From NCBI GenBank assembly GCA_018221025.1, contig JAAOXX010000007.1, positions 1 to 12,061 of the forward strand: DNA of 12,061 nucleotides, read 5' to 3'. Origin of the DNA: Candidatus Altarchaeota archaeon. GTDB taxonomy: Archaea; SpSt-1190. The notes beneath the pieces were generated by a model, which was not told where the DNA came from, searched no databases, and saw only the letters and a list, made by a program, of their open reading frames with translations. The position numbers and the translations under genes were made by a program. Below are positions 5,974 through 12,061 of this stretch, piece by piece; positions within the stretch are counted from its first letter, which is position 1; every line of letters begins with the position of its first letter.

Positions 5974-6514
5974 TCTCATATCTAAAACACGTAGTTACAT
6001 GGTCGTTTACTATCCCAGCAGCTTGCATAAATGCATAACAGATTGTTGGCCCTACAAAGTTGAAGCCCCGTTTTTTTAGGTCGCGACTCATCTCTTCAGA
6101 CTTGCGGGTTTTAGCTGGTAATTCTTCAAGGTTTTTCCATGAGTTCTGAATCGGAGCTCCACCAACAAAACTCCAAATATACTTGTCAAAAGAACCAAAC
6201 TCTTCTTGAACCTTTAGAAACGCTTGTGCATTTTTTACTGCGGATTCAATCTTCAATCGATTTCTGATTATCTCGGGATTTTTGAGAAGTTCTTTAATCT
6301 TGTCTTCATCGTATCTTGCAATTTTTTTCGGGTTGAAGCCATCAAATGCCTTACGGTATCCTTCCCTCTTTTTCAAGATAGTACTCCAACTTAATCCGGC
6401 TTGTGCGCCATCTAAAATTAGGAACTCAAATAATCGTGTGTCGTCGTGCAATGGAACCCCCCACTCTGTATCATGATATTCTTCCATTCCCTTGGACCAA
6501 TCACACCTCTTCAC
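5954..6514 (-). CDS. tag: DNA-3-methyladenine glycosylase I (Tag)
   Basis: This base-excision repair enzyme removes 3-methyladenine from alkylated DNA. The 186-residue protein aligns by eye along its length with E. coli Tag: KRCDW at the start, YHDTEWGVP (13-21), DGAQAGLSW (35-43), LKKRGFNFVGPTICYAFMQA (145-164) and NDHVTTC (170-176). The Tag zinc ligands are kept (Cys4, His14, His172, Cys176). Asp35 stands where E. coli has Glu38, a conservative change in the base pocket. The start is a GTG directly after the TGA of the upstream gene; the conserved RC.W motif at the N terminus confirms it. It is the third gene of the MCM unit and is probably translated by coupling. Its 3' end overlaps the convergent regulator gene by 20 nt. 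Confidence 0.95.
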   Translation of the reverse strand: MKRCDWSKGMEEYHDTEWGVPLHDDTRLFEFLILDGAQAGLSWSTILKKREGYRKAFDGFNPKKIARYDEDKIKELLKNPEIIRNRLKIESAVKNAQAFLKVQEEFGSFDKYIWSFVGGAPIQNSWKNLEELPAKTRKSEEMSRDLKKRGFNFVGPTICYAFMQAAGIVNDHVTTCFRYEIIRAGR

Positions 6515-6973
6515 TCAGACACCCTTCTTCAAAACTACACCGACTGAGGCAAGGATTTCAAATAGAAAATTATTAACTAGTTTTTCTTTTTCTAAAAATT
6601 CTTCGTGGAGTTTTTCAAAATCTAAGTTCTCTTCTGGATTTTTTGGGTCTGGGGCCACGGTTCCCTCTTCTCTTATAAAGAAGGGTTCCCTGTGCGCAAA
6701 ATAATTTCTAATTTCACTAATCCGGTGAAGGTTTCGCATTTTTGCGTTGTTGTATTTTCCAATTCGTTTTAAAATTTTTTCAAGAATTTTTTTCTTCTGA
6801 CCGAAGCTGAAACGTTCATCATATAGAATATCAAACATAAACTTATTGGTTCGTTCCCCAAGTGATGGACCAACATAATATCTTGTAATTACTGTATCTA
6901 CGATGCGTTCAATATTGATGAATTTTTCCATGACGTTGTTTCTGCAATTCCGCATTTGTTCTTTGTCCATCAT
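6515..6973 (-). CDS. HEPN-like helical protein of unknown function
   Basis: This 152-residue protein is predicted almost wholly helical. Residues 15-100 resemble HEPN or MltR-like four-helix proteins: IERIVDTVITRYYVG (21-35), FSFGQKKKILEKILKRI (55-71), then EIRNYFAHREP (87-97). The last contains Arg89-x4-His94, the Rx4-6H motif that forms the RNase site in many HEPN toxins and effectors. It also contains the IRN.FAH pattern of non-catalytic relatives, so activity cannot be decided. The C-terminal third is acidic and helical. The start ATG overlaps the MCM stop (ATGA), and tag begins immediately after its stop, so all three are co-expressed. No antitoxin-like partner such as an MNT nucleotidyltransferase is adjacent. 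Confidence 0.7.
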   Translation of the reverse strand: MMDKEQMRNCRNNVMEKFINIERIVDTVITRYYVGPSLGERTNKFMFDILYDERFSFGQKKKILEKILKRIGKYNNAKMRNLHRISEIRNYFAHREPFFIREEGTVAPDPKNPEENLDFEKLHEEFLEKEKLVNNFLFEILASVGVVLKKGV

Positions 6974-9003
6974 TCAACCCTCTCAATATAGCCTTGTTTT
7001 GGTTCAATAATATATCCTTTAGACCTCAAATCGTCTAATAGCTTCTCAATATCGTCAAGTGCCATCTTTCTGGCTTCTCCACCTTCAATAACCTTTGACC
7101 TTGGAATCTCTTTTCCATACTCGCCTTCTAATTCTCTTAAGATTTCGAGAATTATCATGATTTTACTCCTCTTACTTGATGAAGTGGCCGATTCCATTCG
7201 GTCTATGTCAAGTTTTCCAGTTTCAGAATCGTATGCTAATTGGTAGAGTGTATACTTTAGAAGGTCAATTGCCCTTGTGGCATCTTTTTGGTCTGCAATA
7301 GGGCTTAGACGCAGGCGTGCTGAAGCTTCAGTCATTCTAACTAATGCCTCCAATTGTCGTGGACTTATTGGTACTGAAGAGCCGTCTGAATATTTGTTTC
7401 TCAGCTCAACGAAGAACGTCTTAATTTTTAGTAATGCGCCCTCAGTCATCTTTGGATGAATATTACGCTTAGCATATGCAATGTATTTTCTGAAGTGTTT
7501 GGTTTCAATTAGTGGTGCTGCAATATCTGGGTTTTGATGTAGTGAGAGTATGTGGTCTGCAAGCTTTTCATCAATATCTGGATTGGGGATATCTTTTACT
7601 GGGAAAATCAAATCAAACCTACTCAGAATTGTTTCAGGCATTGAAATCTGTTCTGCAATTGGTGTTGATAGGTCAAATCTTCCAAACTTTGGATTTGCTG
7701 CTGACAATATACTTGTCTCTGCACGTAGAGTTGCAAAGATATTTGCCTTTGCCACTGTAATACTCTGCTGTTCCATTGCTTCGTGAAGTGCGAATACATC
7801 AGTCTTACTAATCTTGTCCATCTCGTCGAGACAAACAATTCCACCATTTGCCAATACTATTGCTCCTGCTTCAAGAGTCCATCCTCCGAGGAACTCGTCT
7901 TTTACAACTGTTGCAGTAAGACCAACCGCACTCGCCCCTTTACCCGATACATAACGACTCTTTGGCGCTATACTCGATACGTATTTGAGAATTTGACTTT
8001 TACCTGCACCGGGGTCACCAACGAGTAATACGTGCATATCCCCCCTACTCCATGTTCCGTCGGGTCTTTTCTTTCGAACACCGCCAAACATCTGCAATGC
8101 AACAGCTTCCTTAATCTTATCGTGACCATAAATGCTTGGTGCAATTGAGCCAACTACGAGTTTCCATGGGTCATCCGCCGCAATTTTTTTGATTATTTCT
8201 TCATCTTCTGGCTTAATATCAATCTCTTGAAATTCTTGGTACAAGGGTTCAATATGATTGGCCTCCATAAAAATATCATATTTCTTACCCCCATCTGATG
8301 CTTTCATTGGCATTTCTTTTAGAATTCCATTACTTTTGATAATACTTCCAGGTGTAATCTTCCGTCTAAATGTCGGGTCAACGAGGTCGTGCCGTAAGAT
8401 TACACTTAGTCTTGATGGTTGTTCAGAACCCTCAAGGTTTTCAGGGTTTTCTTCAATTACAACCCGTTGAACATCTCCAAAATCCTTGTCAACTAGTAAG
8501 AAGTCTTTTCGATTACTGCATGTGAATTCTGAGCATTCCATTGGTTTCTTTAATTCTAACCCAGTTTGAAAAATGGTAACTCTGTTTTGACACTTCATAC
8601 ATTCCCACTCAGTTTTTGAGATTTCGGGACGCACTTCTGATGCTTGTCTAATAATTCCCTCAACTGTTACCATGCGTCCGAGGTGTTCACTCCGAAGGTC
8701 CTTTATTTTGAAACTATTTGCCTTTGGAATATTCCTTAACCGTACTTTTACGATTTTTTCAGAAATTCCAAGCCCATCAATTGCCCCTTCAAATGTTTTC
8801 AAAACTTCTTCAGTATTAATGAGTAATTCATCGCTTAATTCGTAGTCGTATTTATCTAGTTCACTAAATTCGATGGCGAGGGACCTTTCCCCCCTTGAAA
8901 CTGCGCCTAAAACGTCTTCAAGTAGAACATCTCTTACGAATGATTCGGCGCGGTCAAAGATCACATCTTTTTCCAATCTCTTTGCCGCGATGGCTACGTC
9001 CAC
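6970..9003 (-). CDS. mcm: MCM replicative DNA helicase
   Basis: This is the hexameric 3'-5' helicase of the archaeal replication fork. With the GTG at 9003 it is 677 residues, normal for archaeal MCM. The N-terminal domain contains a zinc site, C135-x2-C138-x18-C157-x4-C162, and OB-fold strands. The AAA+ core shows Walker A GDPGAGKS (about 329-336), Walker B IVCLDEMD (about 389-396), sensor AANPKFGRFD (about 435-444) and the SRFD arginine-finger motif (about 461-464). A winged helix follows at the C terminus (about 605-677). The longer TTG start at 9006 is rejected because TTTAAT begins exactly 26 nt before the GTG. No intein is present. The gene heads an overlapping unit with the HEPN-like gene and tag. 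Confidence 0.98.
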   Translation of the reverse strand: MDVAIAAKRLEKDVIFDRAESFVRDVLLEDVLGAVSRGERSLAIEFSELDKYDYELSDELLINTEEVLKTFEGAIDGLGISEKIVKVRLRNIPKANSFKIKDLRSEHLGRMVTVEGIIRQASEVRPEISKTEWECMKCQNRVTIFQTGLELKKPMECSEFTCSNRKDFLLVDKDFGDVQRVVIEENPENLEGSEQPSRLSVILRHDLVDPTFRRKITPGSIIKSNGILKEMPMKASDGGKKYDIFMEANHIEPLYQEFQEIDIKPEDEEIIKKIAADDPWKLVVGSIAPSIYGHDKIKEAVALQMFGGVRKKRPDGTWSRGDMHVLLVGDPGAGKSQILKYVSSIAPKSRYVSGKGASAVGLTATVVKDEFLGGWTLEAGAIVLANGGIVCLDEMDKISKTDVFALHEAMEQQSITVAKANIFATLRAETSILSAANPKFGRFDLSTPIAEQISMPETILSRFDLIFPVKDIPNPDIDEKLADHILSLHQNPDIAAPLIETKHFRKYIAYAKRNIHPKMTEGALLKIKTFFVELRNKYSDGSSVPISPRQLEALVRMTEASARLRLSPIADQKDATRAIDLLKYTLYQLAYDSETGKLDIDRMESATSSSKRSKIMIILEILRELEGEYGKEIPRSKVIEGGEARKMALDDIEKLLDDLRSKGYIIEPKQGYIERVE

Positions 9004-9023
9004 CAATACCAGTCCAATAATCT

Positions 9024-9029
9024 ATTAAA
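9024..9029 (-). promoter_or_regulatory. TATA box of mcm
   Basis: TTTAAT (minus strand, within TTTTTAATAG) begins exactly 26 nt before the GTG at 9003. It lies in the 76-nt gap behind S8e, so mcm has its own promoter. The spacing selects GTG 9003 over TTG 9006. Confidence 0.6.
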
Positions 9030-9079
9030 AACAGAGGGGCCGATGTGCCAGTATTTCCGATGGAAGTATCACTTCTCAG

Positions 9080-9490
9080 TTACTTCTTCTTCTTTTTCTT
9101 CTTCACAGGTTCATAGTCTTTCAATGGAGTAGCATTTATCATGCCGTCCTGACCTGGTCTTGAAGTTACTAGAGCGTATCCTGCTTCAGTCTCAATGATT
9201 GCACCCTTTGTAATTATGTTCCTCCTAACGAAAAAAGGATTTGATGAATTTTCAACAACTTGAATTATTTTGCTTTTTTTGACTCGTGTGCCGCTGGCGA
9301 CATTGGCAAACTCTGCTTTTAGCATGCGAATCTTTGTGTTCCCGCCTCGTACTCGAATTTCTTTTCTAGCTTCTTTTCCTACAGTCACGGGTACAAATGG
9401 TCTACCTAAGTCTGCTTTTTTCTTTTTCCTGTGCAGTCTTCGTTGACCTCCAGTAACTTTTGTAGTATCTTTAGTATGAGTTATCGCCAT
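9080..9490 (-). CDS. rps8e: 30S ribosomal protein S8e
   Basis: This archaeal/eukaryotic-type small-subunit protein is 136 residues. The family start is clear: TGGQRRLHRKKKK (13-25), a basic 16S rRNA-binding stretch, followed by LGRPFVPVTVG and KEIRVRGGNTKIRMLKAEFA (43-62). The beta-rich body continues with NPFFVRRNIITKGAIIETEAG (83-103) and VTSRPGQDG (108-116). It ends in a run of seven lysines. The ATG at 9490 is set by the conserved N terminus and by TTTAAT starting 26 nt upstream. It is divergent from the LSm operon and stands 76 nt upstream of mcm on the same strand, which has a separate promoter. Confidence 0.96.
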   Translation of the reverse strand: MAITHTKDTTKVTGGQRRLHRKKKKADLGRPFVPVTVGKEARKEIRVRGGNTKIRMLKAEFANVASGTRVKKSKIIQVVENSSNPFFVRRNIITKGAIIETEAGYALVTSRPGQDGMINATPLKDYEPVKKKKKKK

Positions 9491-9510
9491 AAGTGCATTT
9501 TAGTAAAGGG

Positions 9511-9516
9511 ATTAAA
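9511..9516 (-). promoter_or_regulatory. TATA box of the S8e gene
   Basis: TTTAAT (within CTTTTTAATCCC on the minus strand) begins exactly 26 nt before the ATG at 9490, the leaderless register seen elsewhere. Confidence 0.6.
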
Positions 9517-9564
9517 AAGACTTTGCTCTCTTTATGCGTCTTTTAACCAAAAAGGGGGGAAAGG

Positions 9565-9570
9565 TTTAAA
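9565..9570 (+). promoter_or_regulatory. TATA box of the LSm-ribosomal operon
   Basis: TTTAAA follows a purine-rich GGGGGGAAAGG stretch (9554-9564) that could act as the TFB recognition element. It begins 31 nt before the GTG at 9596, predicting a leader of about 5 nt rather than a leaderless start. It is the only clear promoter before the ribosomal genes on the right. Confidence 0.6.
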
Positions 9571-9595
9571 AAAGCCTGAAAAGACCGTTCCTTAG

Positions 9596-9832
9596 GTGAT
9601 AAATGTGACTATTGAAAGGCCCTTGGATGCTCTGAATCAAGCTAAAAACGGCGCTGTTGTGGTAGAGCTTAAGAATGGAAATACAGTTAGAGGAACATTA
9701 CGTGCATTTGACATACACTTGAATGTTGTTTTGGATGATGCCGAAGAATTAAAAGACGGTGAAGTTACCCGAAAATTAGGTAGAATACTAATTAGAGGAG
9801 ATACAGTCACAATAATTATGCCAACAGAGTGA
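9596..9832 (+). CDS. LSm / Sm-like archaeal protein (SmAP)
   Basis: This 78-residue Sm-fold protein should form a heptameric ring that binds U-rich RNA. The Sm1 motif is seen from ERPLDALNQAKNGAVVVELK (7-26) through NTVRGTLRAFDIHLNVVLDDAEEL (29-52), with the FDIHLN signature at 39-44 that lines the RNA pocket. The Sm2 motif is RILIRGDTVTIIMP (63-76), with its RGD-type RNA-contact sequence. The length is typical of the single-domain archaeal paralogue. The start is GTG 9596; a second in-frame GTG (9605) would leave a longer leader. It is the first gene of the operon, 5 nt upstream of L37e, its usual archaeal neighbour. Confidence 0.96.
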   Translation: MINVTIERPLDALNQAKNGAVVVELKNGNTVRGTLRAFDIHLNVVLDDAEELKDGEVTRKLGRILIRGDTVTIIMPTE

Positions 9833-9837
9833 TTATA

Positions 9838-9999
9838 ATGAGTAAAGGAACCCCATCTTTTGGAAAGAGATCAACCGGCAAGACCCATGGTATTTGTCGT
9901 AGGTGTGGGAGTTCCAGCTTTAACTTGGCAGGCGGATACTGCACATCGTGTAGTTTCGGAAAAAAAAGGAGAATGGCTAAACGTGCGTGGAAAAAATAA
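9838..9999 (+). CDS. rpl37e: 50S ribosomal protein L37e
   Basis: This 53-residue zinc-ribbon protein of the large subunit begins MSKGTPSFGKRSTGKTHGIC, the family signature. Two Cys pairs bind zinc: C20-x2-C23 and C35-x2-C38. The basic tail ends in KRAWKK. The ATG at 9838 follows the LSm stop by 5 nt, without a Shine-Dalgarno sequence. The 3' end overlaps the proposed L23 start. The size and every family landmark are normal. Confidence 0.96.
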   Translation: MSKGTPSFGKRSTGKTHGICRRCGSSSFNLAGGYCTSCSFGKKRRMAKRAWKK

Positions 10000-10258
10000 T
10001 ACAGACCCGGCTAAGATTTTGCTTCACCCAGTGGGGACTGAAAAGGCTGTACGGCTACTCGACCAGAATAAGGTAGTTTTTGTAGTTGATAGACGCGCGA
10101 ATAAACACGAGATTAAGGAAGCGTTTCAGTCACTCTTCGATGTTAAGGTTCAAAAAATTAATACTGAAATACTCAGAGAGGGTGTTAAGAAAGCATATAT
10201 TAAGCTACATGCAGATGATAGTGCAATTGAAGTTGCAACCAATTTAGGACTACTGTGA
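9983..10258 (+). CDS. rpl23: 50S ribosomal protein L23
   Basis: This protein binds 23S rRNA at the peptide exit tunnel and forms the docking site for SRP and other nascent-chain factors. Family landmarks are HPVGTEKAVRLLDQNKVVFVVD, RRANKHEIKEAFQSLFDVKVQKINT and the end KKAYIKLHADDSAIEVATNLG. The frame stays open upstream through L37e, so the start is not fixed by a stop codon. GTG 9983 is chosen: it gives 91 residues with a 7-residue lead before the usual D-P-x-K-I start, and overlaps L37e by 17 nt. Rare starts ATT 10016 or TTG 10019 would leave only about 80 residues. There is no ATG in frame nearby. Confidence 0.9.
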   Translation: MRGKNNTDPAKILLHPVGTEKAVRLLDQNKVVFVVDRRANKHEIKEAFQSLFDVKVQKINTEILREGVKKAYIKLHADDSAIEVATNLGLL

Positions 10259-10263
10259 TAATA

Positions 10264-10986
10264 ATGGGAAAACCTCTAAATCAACAAAGGCGTGGAAAGG
10301 GCTCACCTACTTTTAGGAGTCCTAAGCACAGATATGCCCCACGTTCGGGATTCGGGAAACTTTTTGGTAAAGGTGTTGTAATTGATTTAATGCGTGACCC
10401 TCAGAGGTCTGCGCCACTTGCAGTAATTAAACATGAAGATGGAGAAACAATAGTTCCTGCAGCCAACGGTCTTAGTGTTGGACAAATTATTGATATTGGT
10501 GACGATGCGATTTCTACTAAAGGAAATATATTACCACTTAAGAATATTGCAGAGGGTGAGAAAGTATTTTGTATTGAACTTAGACCTGGTGACGGTGGAA
10601 AACTTGTTCGCGGTGCCGGCGGTTCAGCAGTTATAATGTCTCGTGATGAAAATGGAGTTCGTTTGAAACTCCCATCAGGACAAGTTAAAATGTTCCTACC
10701 CAATTGCAGAGCAATTGTTGGAGTTGCTGCCGGTGGGGGAATTAGAGACAAGCCCATTATGAAGGCAGGTAAGAAATACCACATGATGGCATCCAAACAC
10801 ACATATTGGCCAAGAGTTTCAGCAGTTGCAATGAATGCAGTTGAACACCCATTCGGTGGTGGTAGAAAGCATGGTCATGCAGGTAAACCTCAAACGTCTT
10901 CGCGACACGCGCCTCCAGGAAGGAAGGTTGGTTATATTGCGGCTAGTAGAACTGGACGAAAGAGTAGGGCGGCAAAGAAGAAGTGA
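10264..10986 (+). CDS. rpl2: 50S ribosomal protein L2
   Basis: This is a core large-subunit protein next to the peptidyl transferase centre, needed for subunit association. The 240-residue product starts MGKPLNQQRRGKGSPTFRSP as archaeal L2 does, so ATG 10264 is preferred to the in-frame GTG at 10255 inside the L23 end. An OB-fold and SH3-like body follow, with EDGETIVPAANGLSVGQ and the glycine-rich KLVRGAGGSAVIMSRDENG. The highly conserved MNAVEHPFGGGRKHGH stretch near the C terminus is intact. The basic tail is SRTGRKSRAAKKK. It lies 5 nt after L23 and 4 nt before S19. Confidence 0.98.
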   Translation: MGKPLNQQRRGKGSPTFRSPKHRYAPRSGFGKLFGKGVVIDLMRDPQRSAPLAVIKHEDGETIVPAANGLSVGQIIDIGDDAISTKGNILPLKNIAEGEKVFCIELRPGDGGKLVRGAGGSAVIMSRDENGVRLKLPSGQVKMFLPNCRAIVGVAAGGGIRDKPIMKAGKKYHMMASKHTYWPRVSAVAMNAVEHPFGGGRKHGHAGKPQTSSRHAPPGRKVGYIAASRTGRKSRAAKKK

Positions 10987-10990
10987 TATC

Positions 10991-11386
10991 ATGGTAAAAG
11001 AATATACTTACAGAGGAAAAACGGAGGCGGAATTGGCTCAGATGGGTCTCGATGAATTTATTAAGATAGTTCCATCGAGAATGAGACGCACTCTTAAACG
11101 GGGATTTACTCCATATCAAAAGAGATTTTTGGAAAAAGTTAAGATTGTAAATGAAAAGGGAATTACCAAACCACTTAAGACACAGTGCAGGGATATGCCA
11201 GTTGTTCCATCAATGGTTGGTTTAACAATTATGATTTACAGCGGGAAGGAATACAAACCAGTACTAATAACGGCTGAAATGCTTGGTCATTTCCTCGGTG
11301 AGTTTTCACCAACCCGAAAAAGAATAGCACACAGCGCCCCCGGTGTTGGAGCTACAAGGAGTAGTAAGTTCGTACCACTGAAGTGA
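10991..11386 (+). CDS. rps19: 30S ribosomal protein S19
   Basis: This small-subunit head protein contacts tRNA and S13. The 131-residue product opens with KEYTYRGKTEAELAQMGLDE, a leader typical of archaeal/eukaryotic S19 (S15 in eukaryotes), then LPSR-like VPSRMRRTLKRG. The universal core is present: KTQCRDMPVVPSMVGLTIMI, then HFLGEFSPTRKRIAHSAPGVGATRSSKFVPLK at the end. The ATG lies 4 nt after the L2 stop. An open frame continues upstream through L2 but has no S19-like sequence. Confidence 0.97.
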   Translation: MVKEYTYRGKTEAELAQMGLDEFIKIVPSRMRRTLKRGFTPYQKRFLEKVKIVNEKGITKPLKTQCRDMPVVPSMVGLTIMIYSGKEYKPVLITAEMLGHFLGEFSPTRKRIAHSAPGVGATRSSKFVPLK

Positions 11387-11391
11387 TTGAA

Positions 11392-11970
11392 ATGGAAGCA
11401 ACCGCAAGACTAATTAATGTGAATATGTCCCCTAAGTTTTCTAGGGAAGTAGCCTTAGCAATTAAGGGTAAGTCTATTTCGAAGGCACGAACCCTTCTTG
11501 AAGAAGTTATTGCAATAAAGACGCCAATTGAATTGAAGAGACACAACAAGGAAGTTGCACACAAGCGGGGGAAACCGGGAAGATACCCAGTTAAAGTTGC
11601 GAAGAACTTCATTGAACTCCTTGACAATGTTCTTGCTAATGCAAAATACAAAGGGGCTGATGAAGAAAAACTCATTATTGATACTATTGAAGTCTACAGA
11701 GGACGACATAAGAGAACTTTGGGTTCAAAGGCCTTGGGAAAGGTTAAGGTTCGTTCAAGACGTGCCAGTGTTTTCTTAGTTGTAAAAGAAAGAGAAACAA
11801 AAAAGACAGTGGCTAAAAAAATTAAGAAGCCAGTAAAAAAGGAAACAAAGGCGCCTGTAAAGAAAGAAACTAAACAACCAGTGAAGAAAAAAACACCAAA
11901 GGCAAAGAAAACGGAGAAGAAACCTGTAAAGAAAGAAACCAAGAAAAAAGTGGAGAAGGGTAAAAAATGA
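11392..11970 (+). CDS. rpl22: 50S ribosomal protein L22 with a lysine-rich C-terminal extension
   Basis: L22 lines the peptide exit tunnel. Residues 1-135 are a normal archaeal L22 core: MSPKFSREVALAIKGKSISKA, VAHKRGKPGRYPVKVAKNF and the hairpin region YRGRHKRTLGSKALGKVKVRSRRASVFLVV. Residues 136-192 are an added tail almost wholly of K, P, V, E and T with repeated PVKKET units (four recognisable, one altered). The tail is presumably disordered and RNA-binding. ATG 11392 gives the typical N terminus; an in-frame GTG at 11383 overlaps the S19 end and is less likely. The stop overlaps the S3 start (ATGA). Confidence 0.95.
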   Translation: MEATARLINVNMSPKFSREVALAIKGKSISKARTLLEEVIAIKTPIELKRHNKEVAHKRGKPGRYPVKVAKNFIELLDNVLANAKYKGADEEKLIIDTIEVYRGRHKRTLGSKALGKVKVRSRRASVFLVVKERETKKTVAKKIKKPVKKETKAPVKKETKQPVKKKTPKAKKTEKKPVKKETKKKVEKGKK

Positions 11971-12061
11971 CAGTTGAACGATTTTTCATAAAAGAAGCAA
12001 AGAAGGCGTATGATATTGAAAATTATCTTAGAGAAACACTGAGTATTGCTGGATTTAGTCA
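11967..12061 (+). CDS. rps3: 30S ribosomal protein S3 (5' end only)
   Basis: The 31 residues before the window ends begin MTVERFFIKEAKKAYDIENY and continue LRETLSIAGFS. This matches the start of archaeal S3, ERxFIKEG...I.EYL...L..AG, which precedes the KH domain. The ATG overlaps the L22 stop by ATGA. The position after L22 is the conserved one, and the gene continues beyond the window. Confidence 0.92.
   Translation, partial: MTVERFFIKEAKKAYDIENYLRETLSIAGFS

Noticed and set aside
6515..6973. Assignment of the small gene behind mcm as a GINS subunit.
   Set aside because: Gene position suggests it, but the IRNYFAH motif and helical pattern match HEPN/MltR-like proteins and no GINS motif is visible.
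7277..8470. Several open frames of 60-82 codons overlapping mcm on both strands.
   Set aside because: All are shadows of the strongly conserved MCM coding frame.
9860..10258. The 132-codon open frame as a longer L23.
   Set aside because: Its first 41 codons read L37e in the wrong frame and have no L23 homology; L23 begins near 9983.
10835..11386. A 183-codon version of S19 starting inside L2.
   Set aside because: The first 52 codons are L2 sequence out of frame; the conserved S19 N terminus begins at ATG 10991.
11352..11942. Minus-strand open frames opposite L22.
   Set aside because: They are low-complexity shadows (Phe/Val-rich strings) of the lysine-rich L22 tail and its core, with no start signals.
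1..12061. CRISPR arrays, insertion sequences, inteins.
   Set aside because: No regularly spaced repeats, transposase or integrase frames, or intein splicing motifs within mcm were seen.

Overview
The window is archaeal chromosomal DNA. The evidence is an archaeal/eukaryotic ribosomal protein set (S8e, L37e, and an L23-L2-S19-L22-S3 cluster in archaeal style), an LSm protein, an MCM replicative helicase, a tRNA with a bulge-helix-bulge intron, tRNA genes without encoded CCA, and TTTAAA-type TATA boxes placed about 26 nt upstream of start codons instead of Shine-Dalgarno sites. Base composition is moderately AT-rich (about 40% GC by eye). The lineage cannot be fixed from the sequence. The UAU-anticodon tRNA-Ile and the rearranged ribosomal cluster point away from a typical euryarchaeal model organism and would fit a deep or reduced lineage such as a DPANN member, but that is inference.

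Layout. Left part (1-5014): tRNA-Ser(CGA) on the minus strand; a plus-strand protein with two tandem triphosphate-tunnel-type domains (VTC-like, then CYTH-like); a convergent membrane-anchored family 2 glycosyltransferase; a DUF4013-like membrane protein; a DUF59/MIP18-type Fe-S assembly factor; a short spacer with a degenerate copy of a tRNA 3' end; an intron-containing tRNA-Ile(UAU); and an MFS transporter whose 3' end overlaps that tRNA. Middle part (5119-9490): a winged-helix regulator fused to an S-layer-like domain and a terminal EF-hand-like loop, convergent with a tight minus-strand unit MCM - HEPN-like protein - Tag glycosylase, and S8e upstream of it on the same strand. Right part (9596-12061): one plus-strand translation operon, LSm - L37e - L23 - L2 - S19 - L22 - S3 (cut by the window edge), with cistrons separated by 4-5 nt or overlapping.

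How it works together: the right half is housekeeping (ribosome, RNA chaperone, DNA replication). The left half is accessory: membrane and envelope functions, possible polyphosphate or triphosphate metabolism, and tRNA genes. Six genes carry TTTAAA or TTTAAT with its first base exactly 26 nt before the start codon. This indicates leaderless transcripts and moves the MCM start to the GTG at 9003. Internal operon genes lack such boxes. The points most worth a second look are the tandem VTC/CYTH protein, the UAU tRNA-Ile with its promoter inside the MFS gene, the HEPN-like gene coupled to MCM, the regulator/S-layer/EF-hand fusion, and the LSm-L37e pair standing where L3-L4 are normally found.
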